A stretch of 64,000 bases of DNA from Pseudomonas alkylphenolica. Its GTDB lineage: Bacteria; Pseudomonadota; Gammaproteobacteria; Pseudomonadales; Pseudomonadaceae. The stretch is from positions 966,501 through 1,030,500 of the forward strand of contig NZ_CP009048.1 in assembly GCF_000746525.1 (NCBI RefSeq), written 5' to 3'. Made by a program: the position numbers and the translations under genes. The first letter of the stretch is position 1. Each line of letters begins with the position of its first letter. The notes beneath the pieces are model-generated. The model searched no databases and was not told the DNA's origin. It saw only the letters and a list, made by a program, of their open reading frames with translations. Shown here piece by piece: positions 43,603 to 56,028 of the stretch.

Positions 43603-44684
43603 TGCTGCTGCTGCTGGCTGAGTATCTGCAACAGTTCTACAAAGGCTTCGCGGTCTTTCAGTACCTGTCCCTGCGCGGGATTCTGGGTGTACTGACCGCG
43701 TTGTCGCTGGCCCTGTGGTTGGGCCCCTGGATGATTCGTACCCTGCAGATTCGCCAGATCGGTCAAGCGGTTCGTAACGACGGCCCGCAATCGCACCTGT
43801 CCAAATCCGGCACCCCGACCATGGGCGGTGCGCTGATACTTTCGGCTATCGGTATCAGCACCTTGCTGTGGGCCGACCTGAGCAACCGTTATGTCTGGGT
43901 AGTGTTGATCGTTACCTTGCTGTTCGGCGCCATCGGCTGGGTCGATGACTACCGCAAGGTGATCGAGAAGAACTCGCGTGGCCTGCCAAGCCGCTGGAAG
44001 TATTTCTGGCAGTCGGTGTTCGGCCTGGGCGCGGCGATCTTCCTGTACATGACTGCTCCGAGCAGCGTCGAAACCTCGCTGATCGTACCGATGCTCAAGG
44101 ATGTCACCATCCCGCTGGGTATCGGTTTCGTGGTGCTGACCTACTTCGTCATCGTCGGTTCGAGCAACGCGGTGAACCTGACTGACGGCCTCGACGGCCT
44201 GGCGATCATGCCAACGGTCATGGTCGGCGGCGCCCTGGGTATCTTCTGCTACCTGTCGGGCAACGTGAAATTCGCCGAATACCTGCTGATTCCTTACGTG
44301 CCGGGCGCCGGTGAGCTGATCGTATTCTGCGGCGCACTGATCGGTGCCGGTCTGGGCTTCCTCTGGTTCAACACCTATCCGGCCCAAGTGTTCATGGGCG
44401 ACGTCGGTGCCCTGGCACTGGGTGCGGCGCTGGGCACCATCGCGGTCATCGTTCGTCAGGAAATCGTCCTGTTCATCATGGGCGGCGTGTTCGTCATGGA
44501 GACCCTGTCGGTAGTGATCCAGGTGGCTTCGTTCAAGCTGACCGGCAAGCGTGTGTTCCGCATGGCCCCGATCCACCACCACTTTGAACTCAAGGGTTGG
44601 CCCGAGCCGCGGGTGATTGTCCGTTTCTGGATTATCACCGTGATTCTGGTGCTGATCGGCCTTGCCACCCTGAAACTGAGGTAG
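43602..44684 (+). CDS. mraY: MraY, phospho-MurNAc-pentapeptide translocase (lipid I synthase)
   Basis: The 360-residue membrane enzyme has about ten helices. The active-site aspartates are in WVDDYRKV (Asp115, Asp116), and NLTDGLDGL and the HHHFE-type [12 protein letters not shown] motif are present. It transfers phospho-MurNAc-pentapeptide to undecaprenyl phosphate. The ATG at 43602 ([16 protein letters not shown]) overlaps the murF stop; a 27-bp longer frame is rejected. Confidence 0.97.
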   Translation: MLLLLAEYLQQFYKGFAVFQYLSLRGILGVLTALSLALWLGPWMIRTLQIRQIGQAVRNDGPQSHLSKSGTPTMGGALILSAIGISTLLWADLSNRYVWVVLIVTLLFGAIGWVDDYRKVIEKNSRGLPSRWKYFWQSVFGLGAAIFLYMTAPSSVETSLIVPMLKDVTIPLGIGFVVLTYFVIVGSSNAVNLTDGLDGLAIMPTVMVGGALGIFCYLSGNVKFAEYLLIPYVPGAGELIVFCGALIGAGLGFLWFNTYPAQVFMGDVGALALGAALGTIAVIVRQEIVLFIMGGVFVMETLSVVIQVASFKLTGKRVFRMAPIHHHFELKGWPEPRVIVRFWIITVILVLIGLATLKLR

Positions 44685-44690
44685 AAACGC

Positions 44691-46037
44691 GTGTCACTGA
44701 TCGCTTCTGACCACTTCCGCATCGTTGTCGGCCTCGGCAAGAGCGGCATGTCCCTGGTTCGCTTCCTGGCGAGCCGGGGCGTTGCCTTTGCGGTCGCCGA
44801 CACCCGTGAACAACCACCGGAACTGGAAACCCTGCGCCGCGATTACCCGCAGGTGGAAGTGCGCTGTGGCGAGCTGGATGTAGAGTTTCTCTGCCGTGCC
44901 GACGAGCTGTATGTCAGCCCTGGCCTGGCCCTGGCCACGCCGGCGCTGCAGCAAGCCGCTGCCCGTGGCGTGAAGCTGTCCGGTGATATCGAGCTGTTTG
45001 CCCGTAACGCCAAGGCGCCGATCATCGCCATCAGCGGTTCCAACGCGAAAAGCACGGTGACCACGCTGGTCGGCGAAATGGCGGCAGCGGCCGGTAAGCG
45101 TGTGGCTGTCGGCGGCAACCTCGGTACCCCGGCGCTGGACCTGCTCAGCGACGACGTCGAGCTGTATGTGATGGAGCTGTCGAGTTTCCAGCTGGAAACC
45201 ACCGACCAGCTCAACGCTGAAGTCGCCACCGTGCTCAATGTCAGCGAAGACCATATGGACCGCTACAGCGGCCTGCCGGCCTATCACCTGGCCAAGCACC
45301 GGATCTTCCGTGGCGCACGGCAAGTGGTGGTCAACCGTCAGGACGCCCTGAGCCGCCCGTTGCTGGCCGAGAACCAGCCGGTGTGGACCTTCGGTCTGAA
45401 CACGCCTGACTTCAAGGCCTTTGGCCTGCGCGAAGAGAATGGCGAAAAGTACCTGGCGTTCGAGTTCCAGAACCTGATGCCAGTGCGCGAGCTGAAAATC
45501 CGTGGTTCGCACAACCAGTCCAACGCCCTGGCGGCATTGGCCCTGGGGCATGCGGTCGGCTTGCCGATGGACGCCATGCTGTCCAGCCTGCGCACCTTCG
45601 CCGGTCTGGCGCACCGTTGCCAGTGGCTTCGTGAACGCGACGGCGTGAACTGGTACGACGACTCCAAGGCCACCAACGTCGGTGCCGCTCTGGCCGCCAT
45701 TGAAGGCCTGGGCGCCGATATCGACGGCAAGCTGGTACTGGTTGCTGGCGGCGATGGCAAAGGTGCGGATTTCAGCGCTCTGCGTGCTCCGGTAGCGGCG
45801 CACTGCCGCGCTGTCGTGCTGCTGGGACGCGATGCCGAACGCCTGGCCCAAGCGCTGGGCGACAGCGTACCGCTGGTCCGGGTGAAAAGCCTCGAAGAAG
45901 CTGTGCAGCAATGTGCCGAGCTGGCCCAGCCTGGCGATGCCGTGCTGCTGTCGCCGGCCTGCGCCAGTCTCGACATGTTCAAGAACTTTGAAGAGCGTGG
46001 GCGGCTGTTCGCCCAAGCCGTAGGAGGGCTGGCATGA
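44691..46037 (+). CDS. murD: MurD, UDP-MurNAc-L-Ala:D-Glu ligase
   Basis: The 448-residue Mur ligase has an N-terminal UDP-binding VVGLGKSGMS, ATP loop ISGSNAKST (114-122) and central DHMDRY. The P-loop has Ala119 where most MurDs, including E. coli, have glycine (SNGKS). It attaches D-glutamate to UDP-MurNAc-L-Ala. It starts at GTG 44691, six bases after mraY, and overlaps ftsW by 4 bp. Confidence 0.96.
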   Translation: MSLIASDHFRIVVGLGKSGMSLVRFLASRGVAFAVADTREQPPELETLRRDYPQVEVRCGELDVEFLCRADELYVSPGLALATPALQQAAARGVKLSGDIELFARNAKAPIIAISGSNAKSTVTTLVGEMAAAAGKRVAVGGNLGTPALDLLSDDVELYVMELSSFQLETTDQLNAEVATVLNVSEDHMDRYSGLPAYHLAKHRIFRGARQVVVNRQDALSRPLLAENQPVWTFGLNTPDFKAFGLREENGEKYLAFEFQNLMPVRELKIRGSHNQSNALAALALGHAVGLPMDAMLSSLRTFAGLAHRCQWLRERDGVNWYDDSKATNVGAALAAIEGLGADIDGKLVLVAGGDGKGADFSALRAPVAAHCRAVVLLGRDAERLAQALGDSVPLVRVKSLEEAVQQCAELAQPGDAVLLSPACASLDMFKNFEERGRLFAQAVGGLA

Positions 46038-47248
46038 TCTTCGGCATCATCAAGCCCTATCCGTCGCCGCTGATCAGCGGTCGCGGCATCGACCTCGATT
46101 TCGCCATGCTCGCCGGTTGTCTGGCGTTGCTCGGCCTTGGCCTGGTGATGATCACCTCGGCGTCCTCGGAAGTGGCCGCTGCGCAGTCGGGTAACCCGCT
46201 GTATCACATGTTCCGTCACCTGGTGTACGTGGCCATTGGCGTGTTTGCCTGCATCGTCACCATGATGGTGCCGATCGCCACCTGGCAGAAAATGGGCTTT
46301 ACCATGCTGGTCGGCGCCTTTGGCTTGCTGGTGCTGGTACTGGTGCCAGGCATCGGCCGCGAAGTGAACGGTTCGATGCGCTGGATCGGTTTCAGCTTCT
46401 TCAACGTCCAGCCTTCGGAAATCGCCAAGGTCTTCGTGGTGATCTACCTGGCCGGTTACCTGGTGCGTCGCCAGAAGGAAGTACGCGAAAGCTGGATGGG
46501 TTTCTTCAAGCCGTTCATCGTTCTGTTGCCTATGGCCGGCCTATTGCTGATGGAGCCTGACTTCGGTGCCACCGTGGTCATGATGGGCGCGGCGGCGGCG
46601 ATGCTTTTCCTCGGTGGGGTGGGGTTGTTTCGCTTCAGCCTGATGGTGCTGCTGGCGGTGGGCGCGGTGTTCGTCCTGGTCCAGGCCCAGCCCTACCGGA
46701 TGGCGCGGCTTGTTACCTTTACCGACCCCTGGTCCGACCAGTTCGGCTCCGGCTACCAGCTGACCCAGGCACTGATCGCCTTCGGGCGCGGCGAGTGGCT
46801 GGGTGTCGGCCTTGGCAACAGCGTGCAAAAGCAGTTTTACCTGCCCGAGGCGCACACCGACTTCGTGTTTTCGGTACTGGCCGAAGAGTTGGGTGTAGTC
46901 GGTTCGCTGCTTACCGTGGCGCTGTTCGTATTTGTCACCGTACGCGCCTTGTACATCGGTTTGTGGGCCGAGAAAGCCAAGCAGTTCTTTGCCGCCTATG
47001 TGGCCTTTGGCCTGGCGTTCCTGTGGATTGGCCAGTTCCTGATCAACATCGGCGTGAACGTCGGTCTGCTGCCAACCAAGGGTCTGACCTTGCCGTTCCT
47101 CAGCTACGGCGGTAGCTCGCTGGTGATCTGCTGCGCCTGTGTCGGGCTGTTGCTGCGGATCGAGTGGGAGAGTCGCACCCATCTGGGTAGCGAAGAGCAC
47201 GAATTCAATGAAAGCGATTTTGCCGAGGAGCCGAATCATGGCCGCTGA
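46034..47248 (+). CDS. ftsW: FtsW, septal peptidoglycan glycosyltransferase (SEDS)
   Basis: This is a 404-residue polytopic SEDS protein with about ten helices. The conserved FGRGEWLGVGLGNSVQKQFYLPEAHTDF region, cited in part, holds the family's key loop. It polymerises lipid II at the septum with FtsI. The ATG at 46034 overlaps the murD stop, and its own 3' end overlaps murG by 11 bp. Confidence 0.97.
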   Translation: MIFGIIKPYPSPLISGRGIDLDFAMLAGCLALLGLGLVMITSASSEVAAAQSGNPLYHMFRHLVYVAIGVFACIVTMMVPIATWQKMGFTMLVGAFGLLVLVLVPGIGREVNGSMRWIGFSFFNVQPSEIAKVFVVIYLAGYLVRRQKEVRESWMGFFKPFIVLLPMAGLLLMEPDFGATVVMMGAAAAMLFLGGVGLFRFSLMVLLAVGAVFVLVQAQPYRMARLVTFTDPWSDQFGSGYQLTQALIAFGRGEWLGVGLGNSVQKQFYLPEAHTDFVFSVLAEELGVVGSLLTVALFVFVTVRALYIGLWAEKAKQFFAAYVAFGLAFLWIGQFLINIGVNVGLLPTKGLTLPFLSYGGSSLVICCACVGLLLRIEWESRTHLGSEEHEFNESDFAEEPNHGR

Positions 47249-48309
47249 CGGCAAGAATGTACTGATCATGGCAGGCGGTACCGGGGGCCACGTGTTCCCG
47301 GCACTGGCCTGTGCCCGTGAGTTCCAGGCGCGTGGTTACACCGTGCACTGGCTGGGCACTCCGCGTGGCATCGAGAACGAACTGGTACCTCAGGCGGGCC
47401 TGCAGCTGCACCTGATTCAAGTCACCGGCCTGCGCGGCAAGGGCAAGCTGTCGCTGCTCAAGGCGCCATTTACCCTGGTCAAGGCGGTACTGCAGGCGCG
47501 GCGCATCATTCGCCAGCTCAAGCCGGTCTGCGTGATCGGTTTCGGTGGTTACGTGACCGGCCCGGGAGGCGTTGCCGCCCGGCTTTGTGGTGTACCTGTA
47601 GTGGTCCACGAGCAGAATGCCCGCGCCGGAACCGCCAATCGGCTGCTGGTGCCGTTGGCCGGCCGAGTCTGCGAAGCTTTCCCCGGGACCTTCACGGCTT
47701 CCGAGAAGTTGCGCACCACCGGCAATCCGGTGCGCAGCGAACTGTTCCTGGACACCCCGCGCGAGCCCCTGGGCGCGCGTCGGCCACGCTTGCTGGTGCT
47801 GGGCGGAAGCCTGGGCGCCGAACCGTTGAACAAATTGCTGCCCCAAGCCCTGGCCCAGGTGCCCGCGGACATTCGTCCCGAGGTGTTCCACCAGGCGGGT
47901 AAACAGCACGACCAGATTACCGCCGAGCGCTATCGCGAGGCTGGAGTCGAGGCTCAGGTAGAGCCCTTTATCAAGGACATGGCCAAGGCATACGCCTGGG
48001 CCGATCTGGTGGTCTGCCGCGCAGGCGCGCTGACCGTCAGTGAGCTGGCTGCGGCCGGCTTGCCATCGATGCTGGTGCCGTTGCCCCATGCCATCGACGA
48101 TCACCAGACCCACAACGCCCATTATCTGGCCCGCGAAGGCGCTGCCTTCCTGATGCCACAAGCGACAACTGGCGCAGCGCAACTCGCTGAACGCCTGAAC
48201 GAGGTGCTGATGCAACCGGAAAAACTCTCCGCCATGGCCGCCACTGCCCGGCGCCTGGCTAAACCTGCGGCCACCCGCACCGTGGTCGATATCTGCCTGG
48301 AGGTGGCCC

Positions 48310-48317
<8 letters not shown>
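47238..48317 (+). CDS. murG: MurG, lipid II synthase
   Basis: The 359-residue GT-B glycosyltransferase has the membrane-proximal GGTGGH motif at 13-18 and the UDP-GlcNAc-binding [22 protein letters not shown] region, quoted in part. It adds GlcNAc to lipid I on the inner face of the membrane. The ATG at 47238 ([14 protein letters not shown]) lies inside ftsW. It overlaps murC by 8 bp. Confidence 0.97.
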
Positions 48318-50720
<2,403 letters not shown>

Positions 50721-50724
50721 GCCC

Positions 50725-51594
50725 ATGCAAGGCGCGATGTTACGTCATCAGCAACCCGCCACCGGCCGCAACAAGCCGGTGCCGCGTGGTGCCAGCCGGA
50801 TGGTGGCCAAGGAGCCACTGTCGGCGCGCCTGCCCAAGGCCAATTTCAGCGTTTTCAAGCGCCTGCTCTGGCCGGTGCTGCTGGTCGCCGCAGGTTTCGC
50901 TGCCTATGAAGGTGCGCAACGGCTGATGCCGTACGCTGACCGGCCGATCACCAAGATCGCCGTGCAGGGCGACCTCAGCTACATCAGCCAGCAAGCGGTG
51001 CAGCAGCGGATCGCCCCTTATGTGGCGGCCAGCTTCTTCACCGTTGACCTGGCGAGCATGCGCGCCGAGCTTGAGCAGATGCCCTGGATCGCCCATGCCG
51101 AAGTACGCCGGGTGTGGCCGGACGAAGTGGTGATCCGCCTGGAAGAACAGTTGCCGGTGGCGCGTTGGGGCGAAGAGGCCTTGCTCAATAACCAGGGCCA
51201 GGCCTTCACCCCGCGCGAACTGGCCAACTATGAGCACCTGCCGCAGCTGTTCGGGCCGCAGCGGGCGCAGCAACAAGTGATGCAGCAATATCAGGTACTG
51301 AGCCAGATGTTGCGGCCAATGGGCTTTTCGATTGCCCGGCTGGAAGTGCGCGAGCGCGGCAGCTGGTTCCTGACCACTGGCGCCGGCAGCGCCGGGCCAG
51401 GTGTTGAACTGCTGCTGGGGCGCGACCATCTGGTGGAAAAAATGCGCCGTTTCATTGCCATTTACGACAAGACACTCAAAGAACAGATCACGAACATCGC
51501 CCGCATCGATCTGCGTTATGCCAATGGCCTGGCCGTTGGCTGGCGGGAACCGATTGCACCGACGACGGCCCAACCCGCCGTTGCGAAGAATTAG
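50725..51594 (+). CDS. ftsQ: FtsQ, divisome membrane protein
   Basis: The 289-residue bitopic protein has a basic cytoplasmic N-terminus (residues 1-45), one membrane helix (about 46-62), a POTRA domain (about 75-145, [19 protein letters not shown]) and the beta domain. It recruits FtsL-FtsB and links early and late divisome steps. It is 4 bp after ddlB and 14 bp before ftsA. Confidence 0.95.
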   Translation: MQGAMLRHQQPATGRNKPVPRGASRMVAKEPLSARLPKANFSVFKRLLWPVLLVAAGFAAYEGAQRLMPYADRPITKIAVQGDLSYISQQAVQQRIAPYVAASFFTVDLASMRAELEQMPWIAHAEVRRVWPDEVVIRLEEQLPVARWGEEALLNNQGQAFTPRELANYEHLPQLFGPQRAQQQVMQQYQVLSQMLRPMGFSIARLEVRERGSWFLTTGAGSAGPGVELLLGRDHLVEKMRRFIAIYDKTLKEQITNIARIDLRYANGLAVGWREPIAPTTAQPAVAKN

Positions 51595-51608
51595 AGAGAG
51601 GCAGGACC

Positions 51609-52862
51609 ATGGCAAATGCGCATAGCGGCAAAATGATCGTCGGGCTCGATATCGGCACCTCCAAGGTAGTGGCGCTGGTAGGCGAAGTCGCGGCCGACGG
51701 TACCCTGGAAATCGTCGGTATCGGCACCCATCCTTCGCGCGGGCTGAAGAAGGGTGTGGTGGTCAATATCGAATCGACCGTGCAGTCGATCCAGCGTGCG
51801 GTGGAAGAAGCCCAGCTGATGGCCGGCTGCCGGATCCACTCGGCGTTCGTTGGTGTCGCCGGCAATCACATCCGCAGCTTGAACTCCCACGGCATCGTTG
51901 CGATCCGCGACCGTGAAGTCAGTGCGGCTGACCTCGAGCGCGTTCTCGACGCCGCTCAAGCAGTTGCCATTCCGGCCGACCAGCGGGTCCTGCACACCCT
52001 GCCGCAGGACTACGTGATCGACAACCAGGAAGGCGTGCGCGAGCCGCTGGGCATGTCCGGTGTGCGTCTGGAAGCCAAGGTCCACGTGGTCACTTGCGCC
52101 GTCAATGCCGCACAGAACATCGAGAAGTGCGTGCGCCGCTGCGGCCTGGAAATCGACGACATCATTCTCGAGCAACTGGCCTCGGCCTACTCGGTGCTGA
52201 CCGATGATGAGAAAGAGCTGGGCGTGTGCCTGGTGGACATTGGCGGCGGTACCACTGACATCGCCATCTTCACCGAAGGCGCGATTCGTCACACCGCAGT
52301 GATCCCGATTGCCGGCGATCAGGTGACCAACGACATCGCCATGGCCCTGCGCACCCCGACCCAGTACGCCGAGGAGATCAAGATCCGTTACGCCTGCGCC
52401 CTGGCCAAGCTGGCCGGTGCCGGCGAAACCATCAAGGTGCCGAGCGTCGGTGATCGTCCGCCGCGCGAGTTGTCGCGCCAGGCCCTGGCCGAAGTGGTCG
52501 AGCCGCGTTACGACGAGCTGTTCACCCTGATCCAGGCCGAGCTGCGCCGCAGCGGCTACGAGGACCTGGTGCCAGCAGGCATCGTCCTGACCGGCGGCAC
52601 CGCGAAGATGGAAGGTGCGGTAGAGCTGGCCGAAGAGATTTTCCACATGCCGGTACGCCTGGGCGTGCCGCATAGCGTTCGGGGCCTGAGCGACGTGGTG
52701 CGCAACCCGATTTATTCCACCGGTGTGGGCTTGCTGACCTACGGTCTGCAAAAACAGTCCGACGGCGTCAGTCTCACCGGTACCAGCAGCAACAACTATG
52801 GCGATGAACCCAAAGCACCGGCGTTCGAGCGTTTCACACGCTGGGTCAAAGGCAACTTTTAA
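51609..52862 (+). CDS. ftsA: FtsA, actin-like FtsZ membrane anchor
   Basis: The 417-residue actin-fold protein has IVGLDIGTSKV at the start, an ATP-binding VDIGGGTTDIAIF, and the C-terminal amphipathic membrane helix FERFTRWVKGNF (406-417). It polymerises and tethers the FtsZ ring to the membrane and recruits later proteins. AGAGAGGCAGG precedes the ATG. A 57-bp gap separates it from ftsZ. Confidence 0.97.
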   Translation: MANAHSGKMIVGLDIGTSKVVALVGEVAADGTLEIVGIGTHPSRGLKKGVVVNIESTVQSIQRAVEEAQLMAGCRIHSAFVGVAGNHIRSLNSHGIVAIRDREVSAADLERVLDAAQAVAIPADQRVLHTLPQDYVIDNQEGVREPLGMSGVRLEAKVHVVTCAVNAAQNIEKCVRRCGLEIDDIILEQLASAYSVLTDDEKELGVCLVDIGGGTTDIAIFTEGAIRHTAVIPIAGDQVTNDIAMALRTPTQYAEEIKIRYACALAKLAGAGETIKVPSVGDRPPRELSRQALAEVVEPRYDELFTLIQAELRRSGYEDLVPAGIVLTGGTAKMEGAVELAEEIFHMPVRLGVPHSVRGLSDVVRNPIYSTGVGLLTYGLQKQSDGVSLTGTSSNNYGDEPKAPAFERFTRWVKGNF

Positions 52863-52919
52863 AAGTTTCAAAGCAGTAGTAGTAGGCGCAAAAACTAGAG
52901 AACTGTAAGGAGAGGGAAA

Positions 52920-54116
52920 ATGTTCGAGCTCGTAGACAACGTCCCGCAAAGTCCGGTCATCAAAGTGATCGGCGTCGGTGGCGGCGGTGGCAACGCCGTC
53001 AATCACATGGTTAAGAGCAACATCGAGGGCGTTGAGTTCATCTGCGCCAACACTGATGCTCAAGCGCTGAAAAACATCGGCGCGCGTACCATTCTGCAAC
53101 TGGGTACTGGTGTCACCAAGGGACTGGGTGCCGGTGCCAATCCGGAAGTCGGCCGTCAGGCCGCGCTGGAAGACCGTGAGCGCATCGCCGAAGTACTGCA
53201 GGGCACCAACATGGTGTTCATCACCACCGGCATGGGCGGCGGTACCGGTACCGGTGCTGCGCCGATCATCGCCGAAGTGGCCAAGGAGCTGGGTATCCTC
53301 ACCGTTGCGGTGGTGACCCGTCCGTTCCCGTTCGAAGGCCGCAAGCGCATGCAGATCGCCGATGAAGGCATCCGTGCACTGGCAGACAGCGTCGACTCGC
53401 TGATCACCATCCCGAACGAAAAACTGCTGACCATCCTCGGTAAAGACGCCAGCCTGCTGTCCGCCTTCGCCAAGGCTGACGACGTTCTGGCCGGTGCCGT
53501 TCGCGGTATTTCCGACATCATCAAGCGTCCAGGCATGATCAACGTCGACTTTGCCGACGTACGGACCGTGATGAGCGAAATGGGCATGGCGATGATGGGC
53601 ACTGGCTGCGCCAGCGGTCCGAACCGTGCGCGTGAAGCGACTGAAGCAGCAATCCGCAACCCGCTGCTCGAAGACGTCAACCTGCAGGGCGCTCGCGGCA
53701 TCCTGGTCAACATCACCGCAGGTCCTGACCTGTCGCTGGGTGAGTACTCGGACGTTGGTAGCATCATCGAAGCCTTCGCTTCCGATCACGCCATGGTCAA
53801 GGTCGGTACCGTTATCGATCCGGACATGCGTGACGAGCTGCACGTGACCGTGGTTGCCACGGGCCTGGGCGCGAAGATCGAGAAGCCGGTCAAGGTCATC
53901 GACAACACCCTGCAGAGCGCTTCGATGCAGCAGCAGACGCCGGCTCCGGCCCCTGTGCGCAACGAACAGTCGTCGGTGAACTACCGTGATCTGGAGCGTC
54001 CGACCGTAATGCGCAATCAGGCGCATGCCGGTGCAGCCGCTGCTGCCAAGCTCAATCCGCAAGACGATCTGGACTACCTGGACATCCCGGCTTTCCTGCG
54101 TCGTCAGGCCGATTGA
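52920..54116 (+). CDS. ftsZ: FtsZ, tubulin-like cell division GTPase
   Basis: The 398-residue protein has the nucleotide-binding GGGGGNAVNHM near residue 20 and the tubulin signature GGGTGTG at 106-112. A Q/P-rich linker leads to the C-terminal peptide LDYLDIPAFLRRQ, which binds FtsA and ZipA. It forms the division ring. A strong ribosome site (AAGGAGAGGG) precedes the ATG. Promoters within ftsQ-ftsA are likely but cannot be placed from sequence alone. Confidence 0.98.
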   Translation: MFELVDNVPQSPVIKVIGVGGGGGNAVNHMVKSNIEGVEFICANTDAQALKNIGARTILQLGTGVTKGLGAGANPEVGRQAALEDRERIAEVLQGTNMVFITTGMGGGTGTGAAPIIAEVAKELGILTVAVVTRPFPFEGRKRMQIADEGIRALADSVDSLITIPNEKLLTILGKDASLLSAFAKADDVLAGAVRGISDIIKRPGMINVDFADVRTVMSEMGMAMMGTGCASGPNRAREATEAAIRNPLLEDVNLQGARGILVNITAGPDLSLGEYSDVGSIIEAFASDHAMVKVGTVIDPDMRDELHVTVVATGLGAKIEKPVKVIDNTLQSASMQQQTPAPAPVRNEQSSVNYRDLERPTVMRNQAHAGAAAAAKLNPQDDLDYLDIPAFLRRQAD

Positions 54117-54192
54117 TGAAATTTATCAGGGGTATAAGGGTGATTGGTGTTCAGCAAAGGCCGGGTCTGGTATTATCCTCAGCCTTTGTTGA

Positions 54193-55140
<948 letters not shown>

Positions 55141-55164
55141 GTTCGAACACTCTCTCTAGTGATT

Positions 55165-55190
55165 AAGGCCACCTTCGGGTGGCCTTTTTT
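55165..55190 (+). terminator. Rho-independent terminator of the dcw-lpxC cluster
   Basis: GGCCACC and GGTGGCC form a 7-bp stem capped by a stable TTCG tetraloop, with A-T extension and a run of six T. It lies 24 bp after the lpxC stop. Confidence 0.93.
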
Positions 55191-55210
55191 ATGGGCCTTT
55201 GGCAAGAACC

Positions 55211-55280
55211 GTGGGAGCGGGCTTGCCCCGCGATAGCAATCTCTCAGTCACATCGCCTCGCGGGGCAAGCCCGCTCCTAC
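55211..55280. repeat. REP pair 8 (outward arrangement)
   Basis: The reverse unit is at 55211-55233, then a 24-nt spacer, then the forward unit at 55258-55280 (ending CCTAC instead of CCCAC). The orientation matches pair 6, and the reverse-complemented spacer shares GCGAT-N-TGACTGA with it. The last bases of the forward unit supply the dciA stop codon. Confidence 0.94.
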
Positions 55281-55744
55281 CGAGGTTGCTCATCTTTTTC
55301 CCGCGCATGGCTGGCCAGGCGCTCCAGCGCCGCGCGCAGTTTCGGATCGCTGATACCGTCGGCGGTCGCCTGAATGCTCTCGGCGGCACGCGTGGACAGA
55401 TCGGCGGTATGCGGGGCCGCCCGGCTCTGGGTGGTGGGCGGCTGCACCTTGAAAAGGATCCGGGTCAGGCTGGCGAAGGCTTCCAGGGTCTGCAACTGGC
55501 GCTGCAGGCGCTTTTGCTGGTAGCGCAGGCGGGTCGCCCAGTGGCCGTCGGTGACGATCAGCAGCAGGGTACCTTCGCGCCAGGAGGCAATATGGCAATG
55601 TTCACGTGCAGCCGGCTGCAGCTGGCTGTCGAGCAGTTTTTGCAGTTGTGCCAGGCGCTGGGCCTGGCTGAACAGGGCTTTGAGCGGCCGGGCTTCGCGC
55701 AACAGTACAGCGGGCGCGCGGGCAGGCAAGGGGCGAAAAGCCAT
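55277..55744 (-). CDS. dciA: DciA-like replicative helicase loader (DUF721)
   Basis: The 155-residue protein has a central DUF721 domain (about residues 28-100, with LDSQLQPAAREHCHIASWREG and LLLIVTDGHWATRLRYQQ) and a charged, probably disordered C-terminal tail. DciA is the ancestral loader of DnaB in bacteria lacking DnaC; pseudomonads use it. The stop codon lies within REP pair 8, so the last residues may have been reshaped by that insertion. It is divergent from secA and convergent with lpxC. The name rests on domain and phylogenetic expectation. Confidence 0.85.
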   Translation of the reverse strand: MAFRPLPARAPAVLLREARPLKALFSQAQRLAQLQKLLDSQLQPAAREHCHIASWREGTLLLIVTDGHWATRLRYQQKRLQRQLQTLEAFASLTRILFKVQPPTTQSRAAPHTADLSTRAAESIQATADGISDPKLRAALERLASHAREKDEQPR

Positions 55745-56028
55745 GAAAGGACACCTGAAGTTACAGTAGCGGCATCTTAGCAGATCCCCTGACGCACGCC
55801 TTGTCCGGGTGTCTTTGGAAAAACTTCATGTTGCCAATGGGTTGAAGTTGTGAAAAAAGCCCTTATTGTAAAAAAGCCCCGTTTAAGCGCTGTGCCAGCA
55901 TCGTGGACATCCGCCACTTTCCTCACCGTCGTTTCCGGGTAGAATGCTCGTTCGCATGCGGCCATAAGGGCTGCACGGGCGACTCACGGGGCCGCCCTCC
56001 ATCCCTATGTGTGGAAGATCCTGTCGAT

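Noticed and set aside
55745..56028. A secM-like arrest peptide between lpxC and secA.
   Set aside because: E. coli has secM there, but here the gap contains dciA on the other strand and no small plus-strand gene with a signal sequence and arrest motif.
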